64,000 nucleotides of DNA, taken from positions 5,146,001 to 5,210,000 of the forward strand of contig NZ_CP186693.1 of assembly GCF_049532985.1 (NCBI RefSeq), read 5' to 3'. Under the pieces are notes generated by a model. It saw nothing but the letters and a program-made list of their open reading frames with translations. It was not told where the DNA came from and searched no databases. The stretch is from Promicromonospora sp049532985. GTDB taxonomy: Bacteria > Actinomycetota > Actinomycetes > Actinomycetales > Cellulomonadaceae. Of the stretch, positions 50,131 to 58,132 are shown piece by piece. Position 1 is the stretch's first letter. Each line of letters starts with the position of its first letter. A program made the position numbers and the translations under genes.

Positions 50131-50439
50131 ATGAGCACGCTGATGGAGATGCCCGAGGTCGTCGAGTGCTCGATCGACGGCTGCGGCTACAACCACGACC
50201 ACGGCTGCCACGCGGGCGCCGTCACGATCGGGGGTCACACGGGGGACGCCTCGTGCGCCACGTTCATCCCGCTGAGCACGAAGGGTGGCCTGGAGAAGGT
50301 CATCGCCCACGTCGGTGCCTGCCAGCGCGGCGAGTGCCTGCACAACGACAACCTGGAGTGCGGCGCGCCGTCGATCCGGGTGGGTGCCGGTCCCGAGGAC
50401 CCGGGCCACGCCGACTGCCTGACCTTCCAGGAGCGCTGA
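50131..50439 (+). CDS. DUF1540 cysteine-rich protein, duplicated motif
   Basis: 102 residues, two DUF1540-like motifs. The first (CSIDGCGYNHDHGCHAGAVTI ... CATF) and the second (CQRGECLHNDNLECGAPSIRV ... CLTF) share the spacing C-x3-C-x7-9-C ... C-x-[TA]-F. Function is unknown; the cysteine/histidine pattern suggests metal binding. No membrane or signal segment. ATG 50131 follows GAGGAGAG. It stands apart in a low-GC upstream region with a symmetric candidate operator, and is closed by a strong terminator. Not obviously part of the dnaK operon. Confidence 0.82.
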   Translation: MSTLMEMPEVVECSIDGCGYNHDHGCHAGAVTIGGHTGDASCATFIPLSTKGGLEKVIAHVGACQRGECLHNDNLECGAPSIRVGAGPEDPGHADCLTFQER

Positions 50440-50453
50440 GCCCGCACGAGCGA

Positions 50454-50487
50454 CAGGGCGCCCGCTCTCCGTCGAGCGGGCGCCCTG
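50454..50487 (+). terminator. Terminator after the DUF1540 gene
   Basis: Perfect 14-bp GC stem, CAGGGCGCCCGCTC and its complement, with loop TCCGTC. It stands 15 bases after the stop and 33 bases before the convergent GGDEF-like gene, so it can serve both. Confidence 0.85.
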
Positions 50488-50520
50488 CGCTGGTTCGTGG
50501 GACGCCGGGGCGCCGCGGGC

Positions 50521-51288
50521 TCAGCGAGCCAGGTGGTCCAGCAGGAGCAGTGCGTCGTCGTGCGTCCCGGGCAGGCGCTCCACCCAGACCCGGGTGGGCC
50601 GCCGCACCTCGGTGGTGAGGCCGAGCACCTCGGCGTTGCGCTCCACGACACGGCGGAGCGACTGGCCCAGCTCGGCGGTCGACGGGCCGCGCTCGCAGAG
50701 CACCACGAAGGTGCCGTCCCCGATCGCGGCCATGGGGTGGCCCTCGCCGAAGACCTGGTGCAGCGTGCGGCCGATGGCCGCGGAGCGTGCCAGCCGCTGC
50801 CAGGTGTCGAGGTTGTCCAGACCCACGTCGAGCACGAGCAGGCAGTGCGTGCTCCCGGCCGTGGTGCCCGAACGCTGGGCCGTGCCGTACGTCTCGCGCA
50901 GCCGCTCGCCCAGGTACTCGCCGGTCGGCAGCCCTGTCGACGGGTCGCGCGTGGCGATCTGGTAGGGGACCCGCTCGCGTTCACCGACCCAGCCGATCGC
51001 CGCGGCGCGCAGCGCGCCCACGTCCGTCGGCCGGCCGAACGCGGCGTAGAGGCACGCCACGTCGTCCAGCGCCTCGGTGATCCCGGCACCGACAGCCGCC
51101 CGGGCCGCGCCCAGCCGCTCGGCGGGCGCGATCACGCCCCGGCCCTCGGCCAGGGCCTCGGCCAGTGCCTCTGCGGCGGGGTGGTCCCAGTCGTTCGGCC
51201 GGATCCAGACCGAGGCGAGGCTCGTGGCGCGCCACCGCTCGCGCAGGTCGTGAATTCGCACCCGCGCCTCCTGCTGTGACTCGCTCAT
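50521..51288 (-). CDS. Degenerate GGDEF-like domain protein
   Basis: 255 residues. The N-terminal half is helical. From about residue 130 the sequence follows a GGDEF fold: DPSTGLPTGEYLGERL matches the DxLTGLxNR start, HCLLVLDVGLDNLD is the first metal-strand position, and GDGTFVVLCERG replaces the GG(D/E)EF turn. Since GDGTF lacks the acidic residues, c-di-GMP synthesis is unlikely; a nucleotide-sensing or scaffold role is possible. Start ATG 51288. It is divergent from the sigma fusion gene (153-base gap), which invites a functional link. Confidence 0.7.
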   Translation of the reverse strand: MSESQQEARVRIHDLRERWRATSLASVWIRPNDWDHPAAEALAEALAEGRGVIAPAERLGAARAAVGAGITEALDDVACLYAAFGRPTDVGALRAAAIGWVGERERVPYQIATRDPSTGLPTGEYLGERLRETYGTAQRSGTTAGSTHCLLVLDVGLDNLDTWQRLARSAAIGRTLHQVFGEGHPMAAIGDGTFVVLCERGPSTAELGQSLRRVVERNAEVLGLTTEVRRPTRVWVERLPGTHDDALLLLDHLAR

Positions 51289-51441
51289 GATGAAGGGACC
51301 CTCACGGGGATACATCATGACGCACCTTCGGGGTCGGAGTAGCACACTTCACCCGGAGGCTGTGGGCGATTTGTATTTTTCAGCCCCTGGGATTCGCGCT
51401 GTGGCTCTATAGTCTTGGGCAGGACACGGCCGAGAGTCTGG

Positions 51442-54400
51442 GTGGACGTGAAGCAAGTCGAGAGCAGCACCGGGGAGACCCCGAGCGACGCGGAACTGAT
51501 CCTGCAGGTCAGGTCGGGTAACCGCGAGGCTTTTGGCGTGCTCTACGAGCGTCACGCGGCCGCCGCGCGAGCGCTCGCCCGCCAGTACGTCTCGCCCTCC
51601 GACGCCGAGGACGTCGTCGCCGACGCCTTCAGCAAGCTCTTCGAGATGCTCCGCCGTGGTGCCGGACCCGACACCGGGTTCCGCCCCTACCTCTACACCG
51701 TGGTGCGCCACCGCGCGTTCGACGTGCGGCGCGGCGCCGTGCGTACCCGGCCGAGCACGGACGACGAGATCGAGTCGGTGCTGGGCCGGGTGGCGTCCGA
51801 GGAGGACCCGGCCCTCGCCGACTTCGAGCGCAGCGTGGTCTACCGGGCGTACGCCGACCTTCCGGAGCGGTGGCGCGAGGTGCTCTGGTACGTGCTGGTC
51901 GACGACGTGAAGCCGGCGCAGGTGGCGCCGTTGCTGGGGCTCAGCCCGAACGGCGTCTCCGCGCTGCTGTACCGGGCCAAGGAGGCGCTGCGGGCCGGCT
52001 ACCTGCAGCAGCACCTCACCCACGCACCGTCGGACACGTGCCGCACCGTCAACCCGCTGCTGGGCGGGTACGTGCGCGACAGCCTGTCCAAGCGGGAGAC
52101 CACGAAGATCACCGAGCACCTCGCGACCTGCGGCACCTGCAGCGCGCTGGTGCTGGAGCTGCACGACGTGGCGCACGGCATGAAGACCGTCATCGCCCCG
52201 CTGGTGCTGGGCGCGGGCGGTCTCGCCCTCGTGGGCGCGGGGGCCCCGATCGGCGGGCTCGCCGTCGCGGCGAAGGCGGGCGCCGGTGCCGGAGCCGGAG
52301 CAGCGGCGGGCGCACCGGCCGCCACCACGGCGACCGTGGGCGCGGCCGGCACGTTCTCCGGCGGGGTGACGTCGGCGGTCACCGCCACGGCGGGTGCGGT
52401 CGCGTCCGCGGCGGCCGCCGCCACCGGTGGGAGCGTGGCCGCGGGCGCCATCGCGGTCGCGGCGGTCGGTGTGGTCGCGGCCCTGCAGATGGCGGCGCCG
52501 GTCGACGCCGGTCCGGTGGCCGTCGCCGACACGGTGATCACCACGCCCGACGAGTCGGAGCAGCCCGGGACCGAGCAGGTCGACGGCCGTCCCGTGCAGC
52601 CGACCGACATCGAGCCCGGCGAGACCACCAGCCGCGCGTACCTCGTGGTCGGCTACACCGATGCGTCGACGCCGATTCGCCCGCGTGAGCGACAGGAGCT
52701 TTCGCTCACTGTCCAGAACGAGGGCGACGTCGCGGCCACGGGCACGCAGCTCGAGATCACGCTGCCCGAGGGCCTGACCGTCGCGCGGCCGGACGTGCCG
52801 TTCGGCACGGGCGCCGGTGCCCGCCTGGTGACGGCCTCGGTCGAGGACCCGGCCGGTGCCGAGCAGACCGCCGAGCCGGGTACGACGCCGACGCCCGGCG
52901 CCACCTCCGGCACGGGCAGCGCCGCGGACACTGCCACCGGCACCACCGAGGAGCCCGGCGACGCGCAGGCGATGCCGGACTCGGAACCGACCACCCCCGC
53001 CACCGTCGGGCTGGTCGAGACCGCGGCCCCGGCGGCCTGCACCCCGACGGAGCAGGACAACGTGCTGCTGTGCTCGCTGGGCGAGGTGACCGCCGGCCAG
53101 GAGCTCCGCGTCGTGGTGCCGGTCGAGGCCGGCGCGGGCGGCGACTACCCGGTCGGCGCCGTGGTCTGGGCCGACGGCATGGAACCCACCGAGATCGACC
53201 TCCCGGGCCGCACGGTCTCCCCCTTCGGTCAGGAGCTGTCCGCCGCGACCACCGACGTGTCGCTCGCGAGCCCGGGCACGGCCGCCCTGCCGGTGCGGGT
53301 GACCAGCACGGGCGACCGCGCGGTGCCGCCGGGCGGCTGGGCCGTCGACGTCACGCTGCCCGACGGCGTCACGCCGGCCGCGGCGCAGCCCGAGCTGTCC
53401 TGCGCCGCGGGCGAGCTGAAGAACGCGTGGCGCTGCACACCGCTCGCCGGCACGGATGCCGCGGCCACGGAGCTGGCCCCCGGCGCCACCGCCGACGTGG
53501 CCCTGAACATCGCGACGGTGACGCCGTCGACCTCGGAGTACGCCGTGCTCGGCTCCGCCAACGTCCGCCCGGTCCTGGACGGCAACGCCCACTCGGCGCT
53601 GGCCACCCTGGCGGTGACCTCGGCCTGGGCCGACGCCGCCGACGGTGTCGGCACGGTCGCCGCGTCGTGCGTCGCCACGGGCGGTGCCGGCGTCGCGCAG
53701 GCGGCCGTCACGGGGACGTACACCAACACGACCCAGCGGACGGTCCGGGTCGCCCTGGAGGCCGCCGGCGAGCAGGTCGCCTCGAAGGAGCCGCTCGCCC
53801 CGGGCGAGTCGGTCCGGCTGACGGTGCCCGACGGGCTGCGGCTCCCGGCCGGCCAGGCGGTCTTCGCCCTGGCCACCGACGTGGAGGGCGGCACGTACAC
53901 GACGCGGGTCGCCGCCGGTGAGCACCAGCGGGCGGACTGCTACGTGCCGGAGTGGGACACGGACACGAGCGTGCGCACCCTCAACCAGGGCGGCACCGTG
54001 GCCGTGGAGGGCTCGATCACCAACCGGACCGGTGAGACGATGACCGCGGTCATGCTCGTCCCGGTGGGCGACAGCACCCTGGAGTCGGTGCGCGTCCCGG
54101 TCGCGGCCGGCGGCAGCGTGACCCTCACGGTGAACACGGACCGCACGCAGCTCCCGGCGGGCGAGGTCACGTTCCGCCTCTCCCGCGAGGGCGTGGACAC
54201 CGACGGCGACCTCCCGGTGGACCCGGTGGTGCCCAAGACCCACCCGACGGCGTCCTACGGTGCCGCGCGGATCGCCCCCGCGGTGGTCTCCTCGACGGTG
54301 GCCGCGGGCGCCTGCGAGTTCGACGCGACGCAGGACCACTCGGTGCAGACCTTCGTGGTCTCGGTGAGCAACAAGGAGTCGACCCTGCCCGTCCTGTTCC

Positions 54401-54975
54401 ACGTGGGTGGCGTGTCCCGGACGGTCGCCGCCGGCGAGGCGATGCAGATCGAGTACCCGGTGGTCTGGGGCACCTCGACGGTCGAGGTGAAGGCGGCGGG
54501 TCGCACGCTGGGCACGCTCGACACGCAGTTCGAGTCGTGCGCCGAGCTCACCTGGCCCACGCAGGACCTGGGCGTGACGGTCGCCGCCGAGTGCACCGAC
54601 TACCGGGTGGCGCTGACGGCGGCGGTCGAGAACCGCACCGCGCACGACTGGATGGGTGTCCTGGTGCGGGAGAGCAGCGGCGAGGTGGGCGCCGAGGCGC
54701 AGGTCGCCGCGGGCCAGACCACCCCGCTGACGCTCGTCCGCGACACCCTCATCAGCGAGGGCAGCAACGTGAGCGTGCGGCTCACGCGCGAGCTGGAGGG
54801 GAACACGCACACGGTCGAGCGGTCCTTCTGGGCCAAGGGCGCCGCGTGCCTCAACCCGGACGGCAGCGACGTGTGCGAGCCGGCCCCGGAACCGGAGCAG
54901 GGCGCCACGCCCGTCGCGACGGCGGGCCCCTCGCGCACGGGCCGGGGCTGGCCCTGGGGCGGCTACTGCGAGTGA
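51442..54975 (+). CDS. ECF-type sigma factor fused to a zinc-finger anti-sigma segment and a large ectodomain
   Basis: About 1177 residues. Residues ~20-95 are sigma region 2 (LYERHAAAARALARQYV, then DAEDVVADAFSKLFEML); ~135-190 are region 4 (LPERWREVLWYVLVDDVKPAQVAPLLGLSPNGVSALLYRAKEAL). Next comes a zinc-finger anti-sigma-like segment with His226-x3-Cys230-x2-Cys233 (HLATCGTC), hydrophobic segments (~249-275 and ~334-351) around an Ala/Gly/Thr-rich stretch, and ~820 residues of extracellular type: a Thr/Pro-rich linker and DUF11-like beta modules with several Cys pairs. The sigma part would be held at the membrane and freed on signal or cleavage. A TATAGT -10 is at 51408. GTG 51442 or 51448 could be the start. 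Confidence 0.85.
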   Translation: MDVKQVESSTGETPSDAELILQVRSGNREAFGVLYERHAAAARALARQYVSPSDAEDVVADAFSKLFEMLRRGAGPDTGFRPYLYTVVRHRAFDVRRGAVRTRPSTDDEIESVLGRVASEEDPALADFERSVVYRAYADLPERWREVLWYVLVDDVKPAQVAPLLGLSPNGVSALLYRAKEALRAGYLQQHLTHAPSDTCRTVNPLLGGYVRDSLSKRETTKITEHLATCGTCSALVLELHDVAHGMKTVIAPLVLGAGGLALVGAGAPIGGLAVAAKAGAGAGAGAAAGAPAATTATVGAAGTFSGGVTSAVTATAGAVASAAAAATGGSVAAGAIAVAAVGVVAALQMAAPVDAGPVAVADTVITTPDESEQPGTEQVDGRPVQPTDIEPGETTSRAYLVVGYTDASTPIRPRERQELSLTVQNEGDVAATGTQLEITLPEGLTVARPDVPFGTGAGARLVTASVEDPAGAEQTAEPGTTPTPGATSGTGSAADTATGTTEEPGDAQAMPDSEPTTPATVGLVETAAPAACTPTEQDNVLLCSLGEVTAGQELRVVVPVEAGAGGDYPVGAVVWADGMEPTEIDLPGRTVSPFGQELSAATTDVSLASPGTAALPVRVTSTGDRAVPPGGWAVDVTLPDGVTPAAAQPELSCAAGELKNAWRCTPLAGTDAAATELAPGATADVALNIATVTPSTSEYAVLGSANVRPVLDGNAHSALATLAVTSAWADAADGVGTVAASCVATGGAGVAQAAVTGTYTNTTQRTVRVALEAAGEQVASKEPLAPGESVRLTVPDGLRLPAGQAVFALATDVEGGTYTTRVAAGEHQRADCYVPEWDTDTSVRTLNQGGTVAVEGSITNRTGETMTAVMLVPVGDSTLESVRVPVAAGGSVTLTVNTDRTQLPAGEVTFRLSREGVDTDGDLPVDPVVPKTHPTASYGAARIAPAVVSSTVAAGACEFDATQDHSVQTFVVSVSNKESTLPVLFHVGGVSRTVAAGEAMQIEYPVVWGTSTVEVKAAGRTLGTLDTQFESCAELTWPTQDLGVTVAAECTDYRVALTAAVENRTAHDWMGVLVRESSGEVGAEAQVAAGQTTPLTLVRDTLISEGSNVSVRLTRELEGNTHTVERSFWAKGAACLNPDGSDVCEPAPEPEQGATPVATAGPSRTGRGWPWGGYCE

Positions 54976-54988
54976 CCGCCCCGGTCGC

Positions 54989-55624
54989 TCAGACGATGCC
55001 GTACAGCCGGTCCCCGGCGTCGCCCAGGCCGGGCACGATGTAGGCCTTCTCGTTGAGCCGCTCGTCGACGGCGGCGACGACCACCGTGAGGTTGGCCCGG
55101 TCGCCGACGTGCTCCTCCAGGAGCTGGATGCCCTCCGGCGCCGCGAGCAGGCACACCGCGGTGACCTCGCGGGCGCCGCGCTCCAGCACGTAGTCGATGG
55201 CGGCGACCAGCGTGCCGCCCGTGGCGAGCATCGGGTCGATGAGGAAGACGTGGCGGCCCGTGAGGTCGTCGGGCAGCCGGTTCGCGTAGGTGACGGCCTT
55301 GAAGGTCTCCTCGTCGCGGACCAGGCCGAGGAACCCGACCTCGGCGGTGGGCAGCAGGCGGCTCATGCCGTCGAGCATGCCCAGGCCGGCGCGCAGGATC
55401 GGCACCACCAGCGGCGGCGGGGACGCGAGCCGGGTGCCCGTCATGGTGGTGATCGGCGTCTTCACCTCGTGGGGCTCGGTGGCGATCTCGCGCGTGGCCT
55501 CGTAGGCCAGCAGCGTGACGAGCTCGTCCACCAGCAGGCGGAAGGTGGGCGAGGCCGTGGTCTCGTCCCGCAGGACGGTCAGCTTGTGGGCGACCAGGGG
55601 ATGATCGACGACGTGGAGGCGCAT
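54989..55624 (-). CDS. upp: Uracil phosphoribosyltransferase
   Basis: 211 residues. The motifs of uracil salvage enzymes are clear: RLHVVDHPLVAHKLTVLRD at the start, VVPILRAGLGMLDGM, the PRPP-binding loop LIDPMLATGGTLVAAID and the uracil-contacting YIVPGLGDAGDRLYG at the end. It makes UMP from uracil and PRPP. ATG 55624 is preceded by TAGCGT (complement of 55632-55637) at seven bases, a leaderless layout. It is convergent with the sigma fusion gene, 13 bases apart, and divergent from tadA. Confidence 0.97.
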   Translation of the reverse strand: MRLHVVDHPLVAHKLTVLRDETTASPTFRLLVDELVTLLAYEATREIATEPHEVKTPITTMTGTRLASPPPLVVPILRAGLGMLDGMSRLLPTAEVGFLGLVRDEETFKAVTYANRLPDDLTGRHVFLIDPMLATGGTLVAAIDYVLERGAREVTAVCLLAAPEGIQLLEEHVGDRANLTVVVAAVDERLNEKAYIVPGLGDAGDRLYGIV

Positions 55625-55705
55625 GACGCCAACGCTACCGGGCGGCGGCGCACCGACACGGCGCGAAACCCCGGAACGTAGCGAGCCCCACACCTGCCGA
55701 CGCGT

Positions 55706-55747
55706 TGTCGGACCTGCGGGTCACTAGGGTGACCTGTGTGTCTGACA
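55706..55747. repeat. Imperfect inverted repeat (dispersed family copy 3) containing the tadA promoter
   Basis: Left arm 55706-55724 (TGTCGGACCTGCGGGTCAC) and right arm 55729-55747 (GTGACCTGTGTGTCTGACA) match at 14 of 19 paired positions. The right arm belongs to the family GTGRCCTGNNNNTCTGACA. The tadA -10 box (TAGGGT, 55725-55730) lies at its centre and the GTG start is inside the right arm. This copy lies between two divergent genes, so it cannot be a simple terminator. Confidence 0.7.
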
Positions 55748-56229
55748 CCGCGGGGATGAGCGTCGCCGAGCGGCGCGCGTACTGGGAGCGCCTGATGGGT
55801 ACCGCGCTCGACGAGGCACGCCGCGCCCTCGGCACCGGCGACGTACCGGTCGGGGCCCTGCTGCTCGACGAGTCGGGGCGCACGATCGGCGTCGGGCACA
55901 ACGAGCGGGAGGCCACGGGGGACCCGACCGCGCACGCCGAGGTGCTCGCGATGCGGGCCGCGGCCCGGGCGCGCGGCGAGTGGCGGCTGACCGGCTGCAC
56001 GCTCGTGGTGACGCTGGAGCCGTGCCCGATGTGCGCGGGCGCGCTCGTGCAGGCCCGGGTGCGACGCCTCGTGCTCGGGGCCTGGGACCCGAAGGCCGGT
56101 GCGACCGGCTCCGTGTGGGACCTGGTGCGGGACCAGCGGGCGCTGCACGAGGTCGAGGTGCTCGGGGGCGTCCGTGCGGACGAGTGCGGCCTGCTGCTGC
56201 GCGAGTTCTTCGAGGCCCGGCGCCGCTGA
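55738..56229 (+). CDS. tadA: tRNA-specific adenosine deaminase
   Basis: 163 residues with zinc-site motifs HAEVLAM and EPCPMCAGALV of the cytidine/adenosine deaminase fold, and VPVGALLL and NEREATGDPTAHAE as in TadA. It converts the wobble adenosine of tRNA-Arg(ACG) to inosine. GTG 55738 was chosen because TAGGGT (55725-55730) lies seven bases upstream, giving a leaderless start; ATG 55756 would be six residues shorter. The start lies inside the palindromic element described separately. Confidence 0.93.
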   Translation: MSDTAGMSVAERRAYWERLMGTALDEARRALGTGDVPVGALLLDESGRTIGVGHNEREATGDPTAHAEVLAMRAAARARGEWRLTGCTLVVTLEPCPMCAGALVQARVRRLVLGAWDPKAGATGSVWDLVRDQRALHEVEVLGGVRADECGLLLREFFEARRR

Positions 56230-56247
56230 CCGGGCGGGCAGGGCCCG

Positions 56248-56883
56248 TCAGACCTGGGGCAGGGCGACGTGGAGCTGGTCCAGCAGCGTCCGCAGCCGCA
56301 GCAGGTACAGCCGCTCGTTGGCGAGGCTCGACATGGCCGAGCCGGCGTCGTCGGCGTCCTGGTGCTTGATGAGCATGAGCTCGAACTCGGTGAGGTCGCG
56401 CCGCCAGTTGTAGCCCTGCACGTGTTCGCGCCAGCGGTGCAGCTTCTCCACGAGCGCGCGGTCGGGCGATCGGGACAGCACCCCCGAGGCGAGCGCGGCG
56501 TCGACGGCGGACAGGGCCAGGCGCGGGCTCACGGACAGGGCCCGTGCACCGCCGGTGCGCAGCCCGGCGAGCCGGCGCTCGACGACGGCACGGTTCTGCT
56601 GCAGCTCGAAGCCCACCGAGCCCACCACCTCCGAGCGGCGTTCGGTCTCGGCGTTCTGCCGCTCGACGACGAGCCCGGTGACACCCGCGAGCAGGGTCAG
56701 GGAGTTGACCCAGGGCTCCCACTCGGGGCCGATGCCCAGGATCCAGAGGATCCCCAGCACGAAGGCGATACCCAGCAGCGCGTAGGTGACCACGGCGACC
56801 GTGACCCTGCGGCGTCGTGCCCAGCGGCGGCTCGTCCAGGTCGCCACGACCCGGCGGCGCAGCAGACGCAGCCGCTGCCGCAT
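56248..56883 (-). CDS. Membrane protein, coupled to a methyltransferase (paralog 1)
   Basis: 211 residues, no recognised family. After a basic Arg-rich N-terminus come two membrane helices (VTVAVVTYALLGIAFVLGILWI and SLTLLAGVTGLVVE) and a long cytoplasmic helical region (RQNAETERRSEVVGSVGFELQQNRAVVERR, ALSAVDAALASGVLS, LHRWREHVQGYNWRRDLTE). It is clearly related to the protein at 60459-61061 (shared WEPWVNSLTL, GLVVER, LHRWR..VQG.N.R.DLTE). Its ATG overlaps the methyltransferase stop (TGATG), so both are translated together and probably work together. Confidence 0.72.
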   Translation of the reverse strand: MRQRLRLLRRRVVATWTSRRWARRRRVTVAVVTYALLGIAFVLGILWILGIGPEWEPWVNSLTLLAGVTGLVVERQNAETERRSEVVGSVGFELQQNRAVVERRLAGLRTGGARALSVSPRLALSAVDAALASGVLSRSPDRALVEKLHRWREHVQGYNWRRDLTEFELMLIKHQDADDAGSAMSSLANERLYLLRLRTLLDQLHVALPQV

Positions 56884-58019
56884 CACTTCCACACGTCGAA
56901 GGCCGGCAGCTTGGCGGGCGCCGACTCGTCGTGGGCCAGGAGGCGCAGCTCCAGGCCGAACGGGCTGGGCCGCTGCGTGTGCCGGAACCGTTCCCGCTGG
57001 ACGTGCGTGGCACGCAGTCCAGCGCCCGCGACGAGCTGGTCGATGCGCTCGGTCGTGTACTTGCGGGTCGTGTACAGCCGGATGGTGTCCTGCGGCGCGA
57101 GGTGGATGGGGCGGCTGCCCGGGATCAGCATCCGGATCTCCTCGCCGCTCGCGTTCTGCCAGTACACCCGCAGCAGGATGCTGTCGTCCTCGACGGAGCC
57201 GGCGAACCGGATCTGGTCGAGGTCGATCCGGAGGTCGGTGTTGTACCGCACCGCGCTCGCCACGAACTCGACGAACCCGCGGGTCTGCCGGTACTCGGCC
57301 TCCGCCGCCCGCACGGCCGTCGCCGTCAGGTCCTCCGTCGTGGCGAACTCGACGAGCATCCGGTCCTGCGGGCGCAGCACCCGGGCCACGCCGTTGAGGA
57401 ACTCCTGGTCGTCGTCGAAGTTGGCCACCGTGTTGCCGACCAGCGAGTAGAGGATCGCCTCGTCGCCGACCAGGCGGTCGAGGAACAGCTTGAGCTCCTC
57501 GAGGTTGCCGTCCAGGGAGAGGTCGATCTGCAGGCCCAGGGAGCGGTCCAGGGGGAAGTGCGCGTCGCGGACCGCGGTGCGCGAACCCGTGCGGAGCATC
57601 TCGGCGCTCATGTCCACGGGGACGTAGAGCATGGACGGGTGGGCCCGGTGCATGGTCTCCAGGAACATCCCGTCCTTGGCGCCCGTGCCGACGCCCAGGC
57701 TGACCAGGTGCACGCACTCGTCGGTGACGAGGGGCGAGATGCTGCGCCACTGCCGGCGGAACATCTCGGTGCCGACCTTGATGACCATGTAGGTCGGGTC
57801 GTTCGACGCGTTGAACCAGGCGATGGTCGGCCCGATGCCCCAGTAGGCGTAGCCGGAGGGGACCCGTTTGCCGTCACCCGACGTGGAGTGACCGTCGTCG
57901 AGGTGCTGTGCCAGCGTGGCGAGCTTGTCCGACTGGTCCTCGCCCACGAGGGTCACCGACCAGCCGAAGTCGTCACCCGCCAGGGTGCTGTCGATCCTTG
58001 CGATTGCCGAGTCGCCCAC
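56883..58019 (-). CDS. SAM-dependent methyltransferase, EgtD-like family
   Basis: 378 residues. The methyltransferase motif I reads VSLGVGTGAKDGMFLE, followed by VDMSAEMLR and the YSLVGNTVANFDDDQEF segment, a pattern of the histidine N-alpha-methyltransferase family (EgtD/DUF2260). The C-terminal half contains the second domain of this family (ILLRVYWQNASGEEIRML ... YTTRKYTTERIDQLV). EgtD makes hercynine in ergothioneine synthesis, but no other egt gene is nearby and overall resemblance is remote, so the substrate may differ. ATG 58019. It is coupled to the downstream membrane protein. Confidence 0.75.
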   Translation of the reverse strand: MGDSAIARIDSTLAGDDFGWSVTLVGEDQSDKLATLAQHLDDGHSTSGDGKRVPSGYAYWGIGPTIAWFNASNDPTYMVIKVGTEMFRRQWRSISPLVTDECVHLVSLGVGTGAKDGMFLETMHRAHPSMLYVPVDMSAEMLRTGSRTAVRDAHFPLDRSLGLQIDLSLDGNLEELKLFLDRLVGDEAILYSLVGNTVANFDDDQEFLNGVARVLRPQDRMLVEFATTEDLTATAVRAAEAEYRQTRGFVEFVASAVRYNTDLRIDLDQIRFAGSVEDDSILLRVYWQNASGEEIRMLIPGSRPIHLAPQDTIRLYTTRKYTTERIDQLVAGAGLRATHVQRERFRHTQRPSPFGLELRLLAHDESAPAKLPAFDVWK

Positions 58020-58132
58020 GCCGTCCCCTCATGCCGCTGTGCACGCCGGGCCCCAGGCTAGCGGGCTGCGGCCCTGTGCGAAATGGAACACAGAGGGCGT
58101 GCGGCCGGGCGCCGGGGGCATACCCTCGGAGG

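Noticed and set aside
51349..54810. An 1153-residue minus-strand frame opposite the sigma fusion
   Set aside because: Antisense shadow with no recognisable family; the plus-strand frame has sigma and zinc motifs.
56883..58019. An ergothioneine biosynthesis locus around the EgtD-like methyltransferase
   Set aside because: No egtA, egtB, egtC or egtE gene nearby, and motif spacing is only EgtD-like; called as family only.
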